The notes below the pieces were generated by a model. It was given only the letters and a program-made list of their open reading frames with translations, ran no database searches and had not been told where the DNA came from. Positions 6,865-15,634 of a DNA stretch of 53,098 nucleotides are shown here, one piece after another; the first letter of the stretch is position 1, and every line of letters begins with the position of its first letter. Location: the NCBI RefSeq assembly GCF_917563925.1, contig NZ_CAKJTJ010000028.1, positions 1 to 53,098 of the forward strand, in the 5' to 3' direction. Both the position numbers and the translations under genes were made by a program. The stretch is from Sutcliffiella rhizosphaerae (GTDB lineage Bacteria; Bacillota; Bacilli; Bacillales; Bacillaceae_I).

Positions 6865-8281
6865 AATGTTGATTCCGAACCTTCACTAGCATATCTCTCA
6901 TCTTTTCTAATTCCTCGTTCTTAACTGTAATGGATTCCTCCAGCATCTTTTCATACAATTTCAATATTGATTGACCATACTTAGTGCCTGGTACTGCCCA
7001 ACGGCCATTAAGATCAATCCACCTTGTTGCCGTCCCTCTTGTGACAAGATCAAAACGAGGATCAACCATTGGATAACTGGATGGGAGTTGTTCGCGACTT
7101 GCATAAGCAAACAAGTGTTGGATATGTGCAAGCACACCTACCTCAGGTGATGAGAAAGTTGCACCTCTCACTTCACCGCCAGTTGCTCCAATACCTGCGT
7201 AGTTATTTTGTTCTCGTTTAACTACTCCAGTAAATCTGAAGTAGTTGGTCTCATGAAGTGCTTGTGCAAAAGCGATATCTCCTCTTATGTTATAGCTATT
7301 TCCAATTTGGATGTAATACTCACCAACTAATGGCGCATTTGGATTGACGGCTTTCACAAAGGTATTTAGCTCTTCTGCATTCATAACTGCTTTCCCTTGA
7401 ATAGAAAGTCCTGTTGGTGGTTGACTAGGAACAAGAGATGGAGGAGTTGACGGTTGGGGTGCAGGTTTTACGGTAGGAGTGGGTTGCATCGTTGTCTCCA
7501 CAAGAATAAATGCCTCTACTCCTAACTTTTTTATTTGTTCGACTAGTTTTTCAGCATTAGCCCTGTCTGTGAAAGCTCCAGCTTGTACCCGGAAGTATGG
7601 TGCGCCATTTAAAGTAGTTGTCGAAATAAATGCGCTAGTTCTCTTTTCATGAAGCATTTTCATACGTTCATTTGCGTTCTTCTTGTCTTTAAAAGATCCT
7701 GCAATTACTTTATACAAATCAGTTGTCACCTTCCTTGGCAGTCCCATTGCTTTAGCGAGGCCATCACCGATTGCTACTGACACATCCTCTTTAAAAAGTT
7801 CATGCTGTATTAATTCACGGTCCCCTGCTGAATCTAAAAATAATATTTCCAACAGAATTGCTGGCATGGATGTTTCTCGCAATACATGGAAATTTGCGGT
7901 TTTGATACCTCTATCTCTTCTATTGTATTTTATTGTGATGACATTCATGACTTCTTTGTGAGTGATTTCTTGAAGGCTTTTTTCTTCTTTGGATGCAGAG
8001 CCACTAAGTTGGTAGCTTTCAAATCCTGTTCCTCCCCCTGCATTGTGATGAATGGAACAGAAATAATTAGCCTTTATGGAGTTAGCAAGCTTGGCACGAG
8101 CTTCTAGGCTTACTGTCGTATCTCCTTCTCTTGTCATCGTTACTTTTACATCATATTCGTTTTCCATATAAGATCTTACTCGTTTTGCCAAATCTAAGTT
8201 CACATCTTTTTCACGGAGTGGCTGATGAACAGCACCCGGATCCTGACCACCGTGACCAGGATCTAATACTAGTATTTTCAT
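6863..8281 (-). CDS. N-acetylmuramoyl-L-alanine amidase with SPOR repeats and glucosaminidase domain (CwlC-like)
   Basis: This 472-residue protein looks like a two-headed peptidoglycan hydrolase. Residues 1-180 are an Amidase_3 zinc domain (LDPGHGGQDPGA, the Glu of LREKDVNLDLA, CSIHHNAGGG, LLEILFLDS). Two SPOR repeats follow (YKVIAGSFKDKKNANERM and YFRVQAGAFTDRANAEKL, residues about 190-265). A Pro-rich linker leads to a glucosaminidase-like domain (residues about 300-450, with FAQALHETNYFRF as probable catalytic Glu region and NNYAGIGATGG). It starts directly with MKILVLDPGHGG, so there is no signal peptide. The same is true of B. subtilis CwlC, a sigma-K mother-cell lysis amidase with SPOR repeats. 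I infer the same role; the fused second hydrolase is the unusual part. Confidence 0.88.
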   Translation of the reverse strand: MKILVLDPGHGGQDPGAVHQPLREKDVNLDLAKRVRSYMENEYDVKVTMTREGDTTVSLEARAKLANSIKANYFCSIHHNAGGGTGFESYQLSGSASKEEKSLQEITHKEVMNVITIKYNRRDRGIKTANFHVLRETSMPAILLEILFLDSAGDRELIQHELFKEDVSVAIGDGLAKAMGLPRKVTTDLYKVIAGSFKDKKNANERMKMLHEKRTSAFISTTTLNGAPYFRVQAGAFTDRANAEKLVEQIKKLGVEAFILVETTMQPTPTVKPAPQPSTPPSLVPSQPPTGLSIQGKAVMNAEELNTFVKAVNPNAPLVGEYYIQIGNSYNIRGDIAFAQALHETNYFRFTGVVKREQNNYAGIGATGGEVRGATFSSPEVGVLAHIQHLFAYASREQLPSSYPMVDPRFDLVTRGTATRWIDLNGRWAVPGTKYGQSILKLYEKMLEESITVKNEELEKMRDMLVKVRNQH

Positions 8282-8304
8282 TCGATATTACCCTCCCTTT
8301 ACTA

Positions 8305-8313
8305 TAGAATATG
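8305..8313 (-). promoter_or_regulatory. Possible sigma-K/E type -10 element of the amidase gene
   Basis: On the minus strand CATATTCTA fits the CATANNNTA pattern of mother-cell promoters and lies about 24 bases before the ATG, with AAAGGGAGGG as ribosome site. I see no clear -35 element at the right spacing, so this is tentative. Confidence 0.35.
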
Positions 8314-8374
8314 CTAGATTCTAAAATGAGGATTGGGTGAATAAAGGGGAAGGCTAGCATATATTTGCTTAAAA

Positions 8375-8414
8375 TACGAAAAAACCGCTAAAGACAATAT
8401 TTGTCTTTAGCGGT
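8375..8414 (-). terminator. fabI: Intrinsic terminator of fabI
   Basis: ACCGCTAAAGACA (8384-8396) pairs perfectly with TGTCTTTAGCGGT (8402-8414) around a five-base loop. On the minus strand it is followed by TTTTCGTATTTT. Confidence 0.9.
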
Positions 8415-8429
8415 AAAAAGATATTTGGA

Positions 8430-9200
8430 TTATAGAATATGGTAACCTGAATCGACATGGATGTTCTCACCCGTAATACCACGGGACAGGTTACTGAATA
8501 GGAATAACGCAGTATCACCAACTTCTTCCTGGGTCGTCACACGACGTAACGGAGCAGTTTCTTCGATTTCTTTCAAGATAGAATTAAAATCACTTACACC
8601 TTTTGCAGAAAGCGTACGAATTGGACCTGCAGAAATAGAGTTCACACGTATACCTACTTTACCTAGGTCATTAGCTAGGTATTTAACACTAGCATCAAGA
8701 CTTGCTTTTGCGACACCCATAACATTATAGTTTGGCACCACTTTTTCACCGCCAAGGTATGTTAATGTTACAATGCTGCCGCCTTCAGTCATTAATTCCT
8801 TAGCTTCTTTTGCAACTGCAGTTAAGGAATAAGAGCTGATATTGTGTGCAAGCAAAAAGCCATCACGAGTGGTGTTCATATAATCACCTTGAAGCTCCTC
8901 TTTGTTTGCAAAAGCAATACAATGAGCAACACCATGAATGACACCAACCTGCTGTTTAATTTCTTGGAAGCAAGTGCTTACGTCCTCATCCTTTGTAACA
9001 TCACATGGAAGGATGATGCTGTCGTTTCGGTCCAATGACTCTGCTAGTTCGCGCACACTCTTCTCCAAACGCTCTCCTGCATATGTAAACACAAGGCGTG
9101 CTCCTGCGTCGTGCAACGAACGTGCAATACCCCATGCAATACTTCTTTTATTCGCTACTCCCATTACAACATATGTACGTCCATCTAAGGATAAATTCAT
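8430..9200 (-). CDS. fabI: Enoyl-[acyl-carrier-protein] reductase FabI
   Basis: FabI reduces the trans-2-enoyl-ACP in the last step of each fatty acid elongation round. The protein is a 256-residue short-chain dehydrogenase. It shows the FabI nucleotide-binding pattern VVMGVANKRSIAWGIA, the substrate tyrosines in TYLGGEKVVPNYNVMGVAK with the Tyr-x6-Lys pair, and SAGPIRTLSAKG. It is transcribed alone, with a FapR-type operator about 30 bases upstream and a strong terminator behind. FabI is the target of triclosan-type inhibitors. Identification is secure. Confidence 0.97.
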   Translation of the reverse strand: MNLSLDGRTYVVMGVANKRSIAWGIARSLHDAGARLVFTYAGERLEKSVRELAESLDRNDSIILPCDVTKDEDVSTCFQEIKQQVGVIHGVAHCIAFANKEELQGDYMNTTRDGFLLAHNISSYSLTAVAKEAKELMTEGGSIVTLTYLGGEKVVPNYNVMGVAKASLDASVKYLANDLGKVGIRVNSISAGPIRTLSAKGVSDFNSILKEIEETAPLRRVTTQEEVGDTALFLFSNLSRGITGENIHVDSGYHIL

Positions 9201-9229
9201 GATTTATATCCTCCTATTTATATAAGTTA

Positions 9230-9246
9230 TTAGTACCTAGTCATAA
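9230..9246. promoter_or_regulatory. FapR operator upstream of fabI
   Basis: TTAGTACCTAGTCATAA matches the 17-base imperfect palindrome bound by FapR, the malonyl-CoA-responsive repressor of fatty acid and phospholipid genes. A near-identical site, differing at one base when reverse-complemented, lies upstream of fabH in this window. Confidence 0.8.
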
Positions 9247-9574
9247 TTATAGCATACTGTTATAAAAATGCGAACTTAATCTTTTCTACTTATTAATTTT
9301 TCATACTATTTCTATTACTAGTATTTTATAAAAAAGAGCGAGCTTTCAAGCAAAATCCAGAGGTTTACTTCACAACAGCCATTTAGCAAAAATTTTCATT
9401 TGAAAAAATTGCATTATCAGTGTAATTTAGTAAAAATTAAAGGGGGATTTTCAAATAGATTAACATTTGAAAGTTGAAGAAAGTGTATAATAAATATTTT
9501 AATGGTAACCTTCCCATTTATCAAACATATGTACATAAGTTCGTAGAGGTTATCTGCACAAAAAGGGGGTATTT
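9247..9574. other. Divergent intergenic region fabI/prpE
   Basis: This AT-rich stretch holds no credible gene. A TATAAT at 9486-9491 could be the -10 of prpE, but no good -35 sits at normal spacing. The promoter of fabI should lie next to the FapR site. Confidence 0.6.
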
Positions 9575-10321
9575 GTGTCAATGAAAATAGATATTATTGG
9601 AGATATCCATGGATGTAAGGTTGAATTTATAGAGTTGCTGAAAGCATTGGGTTATATATCGGATGCAGGAGTTTATCGTCATCCAAATGGACGAAAACTA
9701 GGGCTTGTTGGGGATTTGACAGACAGAGGACCAGATAGTATTGGTGTGGTGAGGATGGTGTCGCAGTTGGTTGAAAACGGAAATGCCTATTATGTACCAG
9801 GTAATCACTGTAACAAGCTATACCGGTTTTTATTAGGGAACAAGGTCCAGCAGACTCATGGACTCGAAACAACTGTTGCCGAGCTTGATGCATTATCAAC
9901 CAAAGATCAACAGTGTTTCCGCACTAAATTTATTTCCCTTTATGAAAATGCACCACTTTATCAAGTGCTGGACAATAAACGGTTAATTATCGCTCATGCA
10001 GGCTTAAAAAAAGAATTTATTGGTCAACAGGGAAACAAAGTGAAGACATTCGTACTATACGGTGATATTACCGGAGAATTTCATCCAAACGGGATGCCCA
10101 TTAGAAGAGACTGGGCCCAATCATATGATGGAGACGCTTGGATTGTTTATGGTCATACTCCTGTACGTGAAGTGCGAGTTGTAAATAAAACGGCCAACAT
10201 CGATACAGGTGCCGTATTTGGTGGAAAGCTATCTGCACTACGTTATCCAGAAATGGAGACTGTTTCAGTTGAATCCTCTATGCCATTTGTGAAAGAAAAG
10301 TTTAGAGAGTTGTGGGACTAA
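9575..10321 (+). CDS. prpE: Asymmetrical bis(5'-nucleosyl)-tetraphosphatase PrpE
   Basis: PrpE is a metal-dependent phosphatase that splits Ap4A asymmetrically; in B. subtilis it is linked to spore germination and also has phosphatase activity on proteins. Metallophosphatase signatures appear in order: DIIGDIHG near the N-terminus, [10 protein letters not shown], and [13 protein letters not shown]. Further metal-site histidines are in [11 protein letters not shown] and [11 protein letters not shown]. The 248-residue length and these motifs agree with B. subtilis PrpE. GTG 9575 is favoured because GGGGG sits five bases before it; ATG 9581 is the alternative. It stands alone. Confidence 0.93.
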   Translation: MSMKIDIIGDIHGCKVEFIELLKALGYISDAGVYRHPNGRKLGLVGDLTDRGPDSIGVVRMVSQLVENGNAYYVPGNHCNKLYRFLLGNKVQQTHGLETTVAELDALSTKDQQCFRTKFISLYENAPLYQVLDNKRLIIAHAGLKKEFIGQQGNKVKTFVLYGDITGEFHPNGMPIRRDWAQSYDGDAWIVYGHTPVREVRVVNKTANIDTGAVFGGKLSALRYPEMETVSVESSMPFVKEKFRELWD

Positions 10322-10383
10322 ACAAGCGTGAGATAGGAGGGTCGAGTATTTGCATTTTTAGTTGTTTTGACATAGTTGAATTT

Positions 10384-10440
10384 ATTAGAGGAGCGAATAT
10401 GAAAGAACGGAAAAGTGTGTTCCACTTATTGCCCCTCTAA
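10384..10440. terminator. Weak imperfect hairpin between prpE and yjbO
   Basis: TTAGAGGAGC and GCCCCTCTAA can pair with one bulge around a long loop that has its own GGAA/TTCC pairing. It lies between two converging genes where terminators are expected. The tails are short in T, so the call is weak. Confidence 0.3.
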
Positions 10441-10475
10441 TTTGACAGGAAATATTCATACAAGTCTCCATTCAG

Positions 10476-11381
10476 CTATTTCAGTCCTACAATGCTGCTC
10501 ATATCCATAGGATAATCACTAGTAAAATGAAGCTCCTTCTTTAAAACAGGATGATAAAAAGTAAGCTCACAGCTATGCAATGCTTGACGGTTCAAATCAT
10601 CCATTGGCATTCCCCCGTAGAGCGTATCACCTATCAATGGAAAACCAAGATATGCCATATGTACACGGATTTGATGAGTTCGTCCGGTTTCAAGACATAA
10701 TGAAACAAGACTCCATTTCTCAGATACTTCCAACACTTGATAATGGGTAAGTGAAGATTGGCCGTCTTCCCTTACTTCACGCTCGATTATACTAGTTTCT
10801 TTCCTGCCAATCGGGGCATTTACGATTCCATGCGGAGGAAGTTCTTTTGTCATACATCCATGCACGATCGCTTCGTACCTTCTTTTCACTCCAAACAGCT
10901 TTTGTTGTAACGAAAAAAGGTGGTGTGCGTGTCTGTTTTTTGCAATAAGCATTAACCCTGAAGTATCCTTGTCAAGCCTTGTAACGATATGAATAGTTGT
11001 TTCATACCCTTTTGATAAATAGTAATACAAAATACCATTGGCAAGTGTTCCACTTCGGTACTCACGCGAAGGAATGGAGGCTATGCCTGCAGGCTTGTTA
11101 ATGACTAGGACATAATTATCCTCGTAATGAATGTCTAAAGGCATCTTTTGAGGTTTCAACTCTTCACTTGGTGTTTCTTTTGGAAAGTACACCTCTACCA
11201 GATCACCTTCATTTAGTACACTGCGCACAGTAACGGCGCTGCCATTGACATGCAGCGCCCCACCGTTGAATTTAATATCAATTAAGGCTGCTTTAGAAAT
11301 ATGTTGCTCTTTTAAAAAATCACGTAGAAGCATGCCTTCATTATCTTTTTTAATGGTATAACGTAAACAAAACCTATTCAT
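10476..11381 (-). CDS. yjbO: RluA/RluD-family pseudouridine synthase (YjbO)
   Basis: The enzyme isomerises uridine to pseudouridine in structured RNA, probably large-subunit rRNA. The N-terminal 80 residues form an S4-like RNA-binding part (LLRDFLKEQHISKAAL). The catalytic block is HIVTRLDKDTSGLMLIAKN with the essential Asp of RLDxxTSG. RTHQIRVHMAYLGFPLIGD closes the core. The start is placed at ATG 11381, because AAGGGG is seven bases upstream; the TTG six bases earlier is too close to it. It is the last gene of the yjbL-yjbM-nadK-yjbO operon, 11 bases after nadK. The exact target site cannot be read from sequence. Confidence 0.9.
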   Translation of the reverse strand: MNRFCLRYTIKKDNEGMLLRDFLKEQHISKAALIDIKFNGGALHVNGSAVTVRSVLNEGDLVEVYFPKETPSEELKPQKMPLDIHYEDNYVLVINKPAGIASIPSREYRSGTLANGILYYYLSKGYETTIHIVTRLDKDTSGLMLIAKNRHAHHLFSLQQKLFGVKRRYEAIVHGCMTKELPPHGIVNAPIGRKETSIIEREVREDGQSSLTHYQVLEVSEKWSLVSLCLETGRTHQIRVHMAYLGFPLIGDTLYGGMPMDDLNRQALHSCELTFYHPVLKKELHFTSDYPMDMSSIVGLK

Positions 11382-11392
11382 TTCCAAACCCC

Positions 11393-12190
11393 TTATTTGT
11401 CGGTAATAAATGAGTCACTTACTCGCTTCCAGAAAGGGAATGGTCGGAAACGGGCAAAACGGACCTTTTCTTTAGCAACCCTGCATTGAATGGACTTCAC
11501 GTCCTTATGCAAAAGAGTAAGGTGATCGATTGTAATTTGATAATCCACATCATTTACTGGTTTCAGAAGACATGTGTGATGTTGTGGGAGAACAAGTGGC
11601 GAGCCTATTGTTCGGAATACTCGATTGTTTATGGAAGCCATTTCTGCTAGTTGAATAGCTGGTAAGCTAGGATGAAGGATTGCCCCGCCTAGCGCTTTGT
11701 TGTAAGCTGTACTTCCTGAAGGTGTCGAGATACATAGTCCATCTCCACGGAAAGTTTCAAATAATTGTCCTTTAATTTCCACGTCCATAACAAGAGTGCC
11801 TTCCACACTTTTTACCGTGCATTCGTTCAGAGCCAAGTAGCGCGCTTCTCTTCCTCCATCAATATATCGAATAATTACTTCCAGTAAAGGATATTCAACT
11901 ACTTGATAAGGTGTTTTTGCAATAGCAATAACCAGTTTTTCTATTTCTTCTGGAACCCAGTCAGCATAAAAGCCAAGATGTCCAGTATGAACACCAATAA
12001 AAGCTGTTTTGTCCAACCTGCTCCGATAACGGTGGAATGCATAAAGCAATGTCCCATCTCCGCCTACCGATACAACAAGATCTGGCTGGTCTTCATCATA
12101 AATTAAATCAAAATCCTGTAGGTATGTTCTCATTTTGTGCATGAGCGTGTTCGATACCGAATCCCCTTTGGATGTTATAGCAAACTTCAT
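11393..12190 (-). CDS. nadK: NAD kinase
   Basis: NAD kinase phosphorylates NAD to NADP in the cytosol with ATP or polyphosphate. The 265 residues show the family signatures [30 protein letters not shown], and LNECTVKS followed by [20 protein letters not shown]. The length fits B. subtilis PpnKA/NadF. It lies in one operon between the alarmone synthetase gene (18 bases upstream) and the pseudouridine synthase gene. The same grouping is found in B. subtilis, so the function is well supported. Confidence 0.96.
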   Translation of the reverse strand: MKFAITSKGDSVSNTLMHKMRTYLQDFDLIYDEDQPDLVVSVGGDGTLLYAFHRYRSRLDKTAFIGVHTGHLGFYADWVPEEIEKLVIAIAKTPYQVVEYPLLEVIIRYIDGGREARYLALNECTVKSVEGTLVMDVEIKGQLFETFRGDGLCISTPSGSTAYNKALGGAILHPSLPAIQLAEMASINNRVFRTIGSPLVLPQHHTCLLKPVNDVDYQITIDHLTLLHKDVKSIQCRVAKEKVRFARFRPFPFWKRVSDSFITDK

Positions 12191-12208
12191 ACTCCCACCC
12201 CTGTGTTA

Positions 12209-12841
12209 TTAATCAGCGTCCATTTCTTTTTTCCGAGAAAATATTGCTTGTGCTTCTTGAATTTCTTCTCGGATTTGTGACATTTCTGCATCCAATAAAT
12301 AAGCCGCTTCGGCAGCACGTACAAGTCTTTCTTTTATCTCTTGAGGAAATTGACCGCTATATTTATAGTTCAAGGAATGTTCTATGGTCGCCCAGAAATT
12401 CATTGCGAGAGTTCTTATCTGGATTTCAACCAGAATTTTCTTTTCCCCATTAATCGTTTGAACCGGATAACGGACCACTACGTGATAAGATCTGTAGCCG
12501 CTATTTTTTCTGGAAGACACATAGTCACGTTCCTCCATAATTTCAAAATCATTGCGGTTTCTTAGCAGTTCAACCACTTTATGTATATCATCCTCAAACT
12601 GGCACATCATTCGGACGCCTGCAATATCCTGCATCTCATCTTCCAGTTTTTCAAGGGAAATTCCTTTACGTGTAGCTTTATCCAATATACTTGCTATTGG
12701 TTTCACTCTTCCGGTAACAAATTCAATTGGTGAGTGCTCCGACTGCATTTTGAACTGGCCACGCATCCCTTTTAGTTTTACCTTCATTTCATTAATCGCC
12801 TGTTTATATGGCGCCAAAAACAAATCCCAATGTTGTATCAT
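12209..12841 (-). CDS. yjbM: Small alarmone synthetase YjbM (RelQ/SasB type)
   Basis: This 210-residue protein holds a lone RelA/SpoT synthetase domain that transfers pyrophosphate from ATP to GDP or GTP, making (p)ppGpp. It lacks the hydrolase and TGS regions of long Rel proteins. Visible motifs are GRVKPIASILDKATRKG, DIAGVRMMCQFEDDIHKV, YRSYHVVVRYPV and VEIQIRTLAMNFWATIEHSL. The C-terminal acidic helix fits the tetramerising tail of this family. It sits 15 bases after yjbL. Small synthetases of this type respond mainly by transcription and allostery, which the sequence itself does not show. Confidence 0.94.
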   Translation of the reverse strand: MIQHWDLFLAPYKQAINEMKVKLKGMRGQFKMQSEHSPIEFVTGRVKPIASILDKATRKGISLEKLEDEMQDIAGVRMMCQFEDDIHKVVELLRNRNDFEIMEERDYVSSRKNSGYRSYHVVVRYPVQTINGEKKILVEIQIRTLAMNFWATIEHSLNYKYSGQFPQEIKERLVRAAEAAYLLDAEMSQIREEIQEAQAIFSRKKEMDAD

Positions 12842-12856
12842 AATCGGTCTAACCCC

Positions 12857-13225
12857 TTAAAAAATCTCGTTTACTCTTTTCTCCATCTCTTCCCCATAAT
12901 TTGCATTATCACGAATATTCTCTATTAGATAATCTATTTCTTCTTCCATATTGGTGAGGAGTAGTGCCACATCTTTCGTTACAAGCACTACCGCTTTCTT
13001 TTCTTGAATAGCTTGATTAATGTCAGCCCAGTAATCGTCCTTAATGCTGACATATAGAAATTCCGATGCAGTTTCAAGCTTATAGATGAAAGCCAAGTTG
13101 TCTGAGTCCACTAACATCTGGTTACTTGCAATAACTCCATCAAGCGGAAAGGATACTGGACTTGCTTCCAGCAGAAGTTGTTGTTCATTCCATGAAGATT
13201 GTTTTATTTCAATTCTTTTTTGCAT
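12857..13225 (-). CDS. yjbL: YjbL-type conserved protein, function unknown
   Basis: This 122-residue protein starts MQKRIEIKQSSWNEQQ after a strong site (GGAAGGAGATTAAT). It has beta-rich first and central parts and an acidic helical end (TNMEEEIDYLIENIRDN, MEKRVNEIF). There is no signal or membrane segment. It leads the operon with yjbM, nadK and yjbO, in the position where B. subtilis has yjbL. The name rests mainly on that synteny. No enzymatic motif is visible. Confidence 0.75.
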   Translation of the reverse strand: MQKRIEIKQSSWNEQQLLLEASPVSFPLDGVIASNQMLVDSDNLAFIYKLETASEFLYVSIKDDYWADINQAIQEKKAVVLVTKDVALLLTNMEEEIDYLIENIRDNANYGEEMEKRVNEIF

Positions 13226-13415
13226 ATTAATCTCCTTCCAAGCTAAATCCTACTCATATATTATCATACTTCCCATCCTGCAATGAAATGGAAACTTAGA
13301 TTTTATTCCTTGTTTTATTTTGATAGTATTAGTAGTAGAAGAATATAGTTAACCATTGCCATTGAATGAAAAGCACGTAATAATAGAATTATCAAACGTA
13401 AAGAGGTAATTAATT

Positions 13416-14024
13416 ATGACTCACCAGGAAATTGAAATCGAATTTAAAAATTTGTTAACATTTGATGAATTTACATCACTTTGCTCTGCATTTAAGGTGA
13501 ATCCTGAGAATTTCTTTGAACAAACTAACCATTATTTTGATACTCCTGATTTTTCATTAAAAAATAAAGGGTGTGCACTACGGGTTCGTATAAAAGGAGA
13601 CAATTATACCCTTACTTTAAAACAGCCTGCAGATGAAGGCCTACTCGAGACACATCAAGTTATTTCTGAAGAAGAGTATTCCTTATTAAAAAACAAGACG
13701 GGCCTGATTAATGGTAAAATTCATACTATCTTGACGAATGAGTTAGGAGTTTCACCCGCTCATATTGAATATGTTGGATCATTAACAACAAACCGCATCG
13801 AGTTCCCTTACCAAGACGGTCTTCTTGTATTGGATGAGAGCCATTATCTTGAAACAAGTGATTTTGAATTGGAATATGAAGTGAAGAATTTTGACAGAGG
13901 GAAAGAAATCTTCCTTGAACTTCTGAATGCTTACGGAATCCCTCAACGGCAAACAAAAAATAAAATTATCCGCTTTTATGAAGCAAAAGCTTCGGCTAAG
14001 GCAGAAGATGGTGAACCAAAATGA
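13416..14024 (+). CDS. yjbK: CYTH/triphosphate tunnel enzyme family protein YjbK
   Basis: CYTH proteins form an eight-stranded tunnel that binds triphosphate compounds with two metals. The N-terminal ExExK-type signature is present as [10 protein letters not shown]. The rest of the acidic and basic tunnel lining is visible in [47 protein letters not shown] and NKIIRFYEA. The length is 202 residues. Substrate is unknown; relatives include thiamine triphosphatases and inorganic triphosphatases. It overlaps cwlQ by four bases (ATGA), so the two are translationally coupled, and it is divergent from the yjbL operon. Confidence 0.9.
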   Translation: MTHQEIEIEFKNLLTFDEFTSLCSAFKVNPENFFEQTNHYFDTPDFSLKNKGCALRVRIKGDNYTLTLKQPADEGLLETHQVISEEEYSLLKNKTGLINGKIHTILTNELGVSPAHIEYVGSLTTNRIEFPYQDGLLVLDESHYLETSDFELEYEVKNFDRGKEIFLELLNAYGIPQRQTKNKIIRFYEAKASAKAEDGEPK

Positions 14025-14695
14025 ACGTGGAACAAATGAGATCAATGATGCAATTGCAGGCTTTACAAGGCATTTCAGCAGGTAAAACGAAAAATAATAT
14101 TGGAACACAGCATCCATTTGCCTCCGTTTTAGAAGGATTACTGGACGATGATACCAATATAAGCTCAACACACTCAGGTCTAGGTAATCAAACCACCATT
14201 CCCTTTGTGCATCCGCTGAATACTGCGACACTTATAAACAAATTAAACATAGAGGAAATAAAGACTTCTTCTCTTAATGTTGCTGCCTCAAATAAAAGTG
14301 CAATCAGTGTTGCCCATAAAACTAATTATGAAGATATCATTCAAGAAGCAGCCGTAAAGTACGGAGTCGATCCCAAATTGATTAAGTCCATCATTCAGCA
14401 TGAATCCAGTTTCAACCCAAGTGCCGTTAGCCATGCAGGTGCAGCCGGCTTAATGCAATTAATGCCGAAAACCGCAAAAGGTCTAGGTGTTACGGATCCT
14501 TTCAACCCATACCAAAATATCATGGGTGGGACAAAATATATTCGTCAGATGCTTGACAAATACAACGGAAACATCCAACTAGCACTTGCTGCCTATAATG
14601 CTGGCCCAGGGAATGTGGATAAATACAATGGGATACCACCTTTTAGAGAAACGTTAAATTATGTTCGAAAGGTAACGGAGAGCATTGTTGTTTAA
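14021..14695 (+). CDS. cwlQ: Lytic transglycosylase CwlQ (YjbJ)
   Basis: The C-terminal SLT domain cleaves the glycan strands of peptidoglycan. Its signatures are [20 protein letters not shown] (with the catalytic Glu), [13 protein letters not shown] and [20 protein letters not shown]. The first 110 residues are polar and low in structure, beginning [17 protein letters not shown]. There is no evident signal peptide, as I recall for B. subtilis CwlQ (YjbJ), which is reported to have both muramidase and transglycosylase activity. The 224-residue length fits. It is coupled to yjbK and is followed by a terminator hairpin and a repeat element. Confidence 0.92.
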   Translation: MNVEQMRSMMQLQALQGISAGKTKNNIGTQHPFASVLEGLLDDDTNISSTHSGLGNQTTIPFVHPLNTATLINKLNIEEIKTSSLNVAASNKSAISVAHKTNYEDIIQEAAVKYGVDPKLIKSIIQHESSFNPSAVSHAGAAGLMQLMPKTAKGLGVTDPFNPYQNIMGGTKYIRQMLDKYNGNIQLALAAYNAGPGNVDKYNGIPPFRETLNYVRKVTESIVV

Positions 14696-14732
14696 TCTTT
14701 TTCAAATTTTCCATAAAGCAATACGAGCAAAA

Positions 14733-14755
14733 AACCATCCATTTACTGGATGGTT
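14733..14755 (+). terminator. Left copy of a duplicated hairpin, after cwlQ
   Basis: AACCATCC-ATTTACT-GGATGGTT forms a perfect eight-pair stem. It lies 37 bases after cwlQ and is preceded by AAAAA, but it is followed by CAGTG instead of T residues. An identical 23-base copy at 15035 has the T tract. Confidence 0.7.
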
Positions 14756-15034
14756 CAGTGTGTAGACAAAGGTACATTTTTATTTAAATCCATGCAATTC
14801 CCTTGTTGATCGTAGTGGAAGACGCGCAGACTCCTCGAAAATGCTGACACATTTTCTTCGTGCGATGAATGGCTGCCGAAGCCTTCCTTGTCCTGCGGGA
14901 GGAAGGGACATGGGAAACCCCACAGGGCGCAGCCCGAGGAGGTTCCCGGACCGCCCGCGGAAAGCGAAGCGTCTGCAACGAAGATCAACAGTTAAATACA
15001 AATCTAAAAATAATTTGGGTTTGTCAACAGTCTG

Positions 15035-15062
15035 AACCATCCATTTACTGGATGGTTTTTTC
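15035..15062 (+). terminator. Right copy of the duplicated hairpin, with T tract
   Basis: The same AACCATCC-ATTTACT-GGATGGTT stem as at 14733 is followed here by TTTTTC, making a normal intrinsic terminator. Only one of the two copies thus looks functional for forward transcripts. Confidence 0.8.
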
Positions 15063-15231
15063 ATTTATGTAGTAATTATTTGGATTCTCCATATTCGCCT
15101 TCACTCCCAACCCCCTCCTTTTTTCCCTAATTTTTGCAAGGGTGGAATCGAATTATTTGAGATATAATAACCACATTGCTAAAATATACATACAATCGTA
15201 ACAACTGAAAAAAGGTAAGGAGTTAATATTA

Positions 15232-15633
15232 ATGGTTAATATTCAATCACCCTTTGAAGAAATTGGCGGAGAGCAGGTTATTCATGAACTTGTCAATGCA
15301 TTTTATAGTCGAGTAGGTCGCCATCCCGATTTAGCTCCAATCTTTCCAAATGACTTATCTGAAACTTCAAGAAAGCAAAAGCAATTTCTTACTCAGTATC
15401 TAGGTGGTCCCTCCCTTTATACTAGTGAACATGGTCACCCTATGCTACGTGCACGCCATCTTCCATTCGAAATAACACCAAAGCGTGCGAAAGCCTGGCT
15501 CACCTGTATGGAAGAGGCCATGGATGAAATTGGGCTTGAAGGTCCGTATCGAAAAGAATTTTTTCAGCGTTTAGTTTTAACGGCTCAACATATGATCAAT
15601 TCCCCAGACAAACCTGAAGAAAAGGAAGATTGA
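15232..15633 (+). CDS. yjbI: Truncated haemoglobin YjbI (group II, trHbO type)
   Basis: This is a 133-residue two-over-two globin that binds haem and oxygen or related ligands in the cytosol. The start [20 protein letters not shown], the [20 protein letters not shown] turn, and the [10 protein letters not shown] segment with the proximal His are characteristic. [14 protein letters not shown] has the group II Trp. ATG 15232 follows GGTAAGGAG at a fair distance. The gene is one base from spxH, so both are cotranscribed. That couples a gas-binding protein to the adaptor of a redox regulator. Confidence 0.93.
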   Translation: MVNIQSPFEEIGGEQVIHELVNAFYSRVGRHPDLAPIFPNDLSETSRKQKQFLTQYLGGPSLYTSEHGHPMLRARHLPFEITPKRAKAWLTCMEEAMDEIGLEGPYRKEFFQRLVLTAQHMINSPDKPEEKED

Positions 15634-15634
15634 T

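Larger units (their letters stand above)
14733..15062. repeat. GC-rich palindromic dispersed repeat framed by duplicated terminator hairpins
   Basis: A GC-rich core at about 14803-14992 begins GTTGATCGTAGTGGAAG and ends AACGAAGATCAACA, so its ends are complementary. It contains GGGAGGAAGGGAC, GGGCGCAGCCCGAGGAGG and CCCGCGGAAAGCGAAGCG. From memory, sequences of this type recur between genes in many Bacillus genomes. It is much more GC-rich than its surroundings. Outside it, ACAAA/TTTGT and CAG/CTG pairs lead to two identical 23-base hairpins at 14733 and 15035, so the whole 330 bases is one large inverted repeat. No transposase or credible gene lies within; open frames here are GC-content artefacts. 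Confidence 0.8.

Noticed and set aside
10399-10440. Thirteen-codon frame after GAGGAGCGAAT between prpE and yjbO
   Set aside because: It is too short to support, and it overlaps a possible hairpin between converging genes.
14755-15072. Several overlapping open frames of 60-95 codons on both strands
   Set aside because: They lie in the GC-rich repeat, overlap each other on both strands, have no family likeness and follow from its low stop-codon density.
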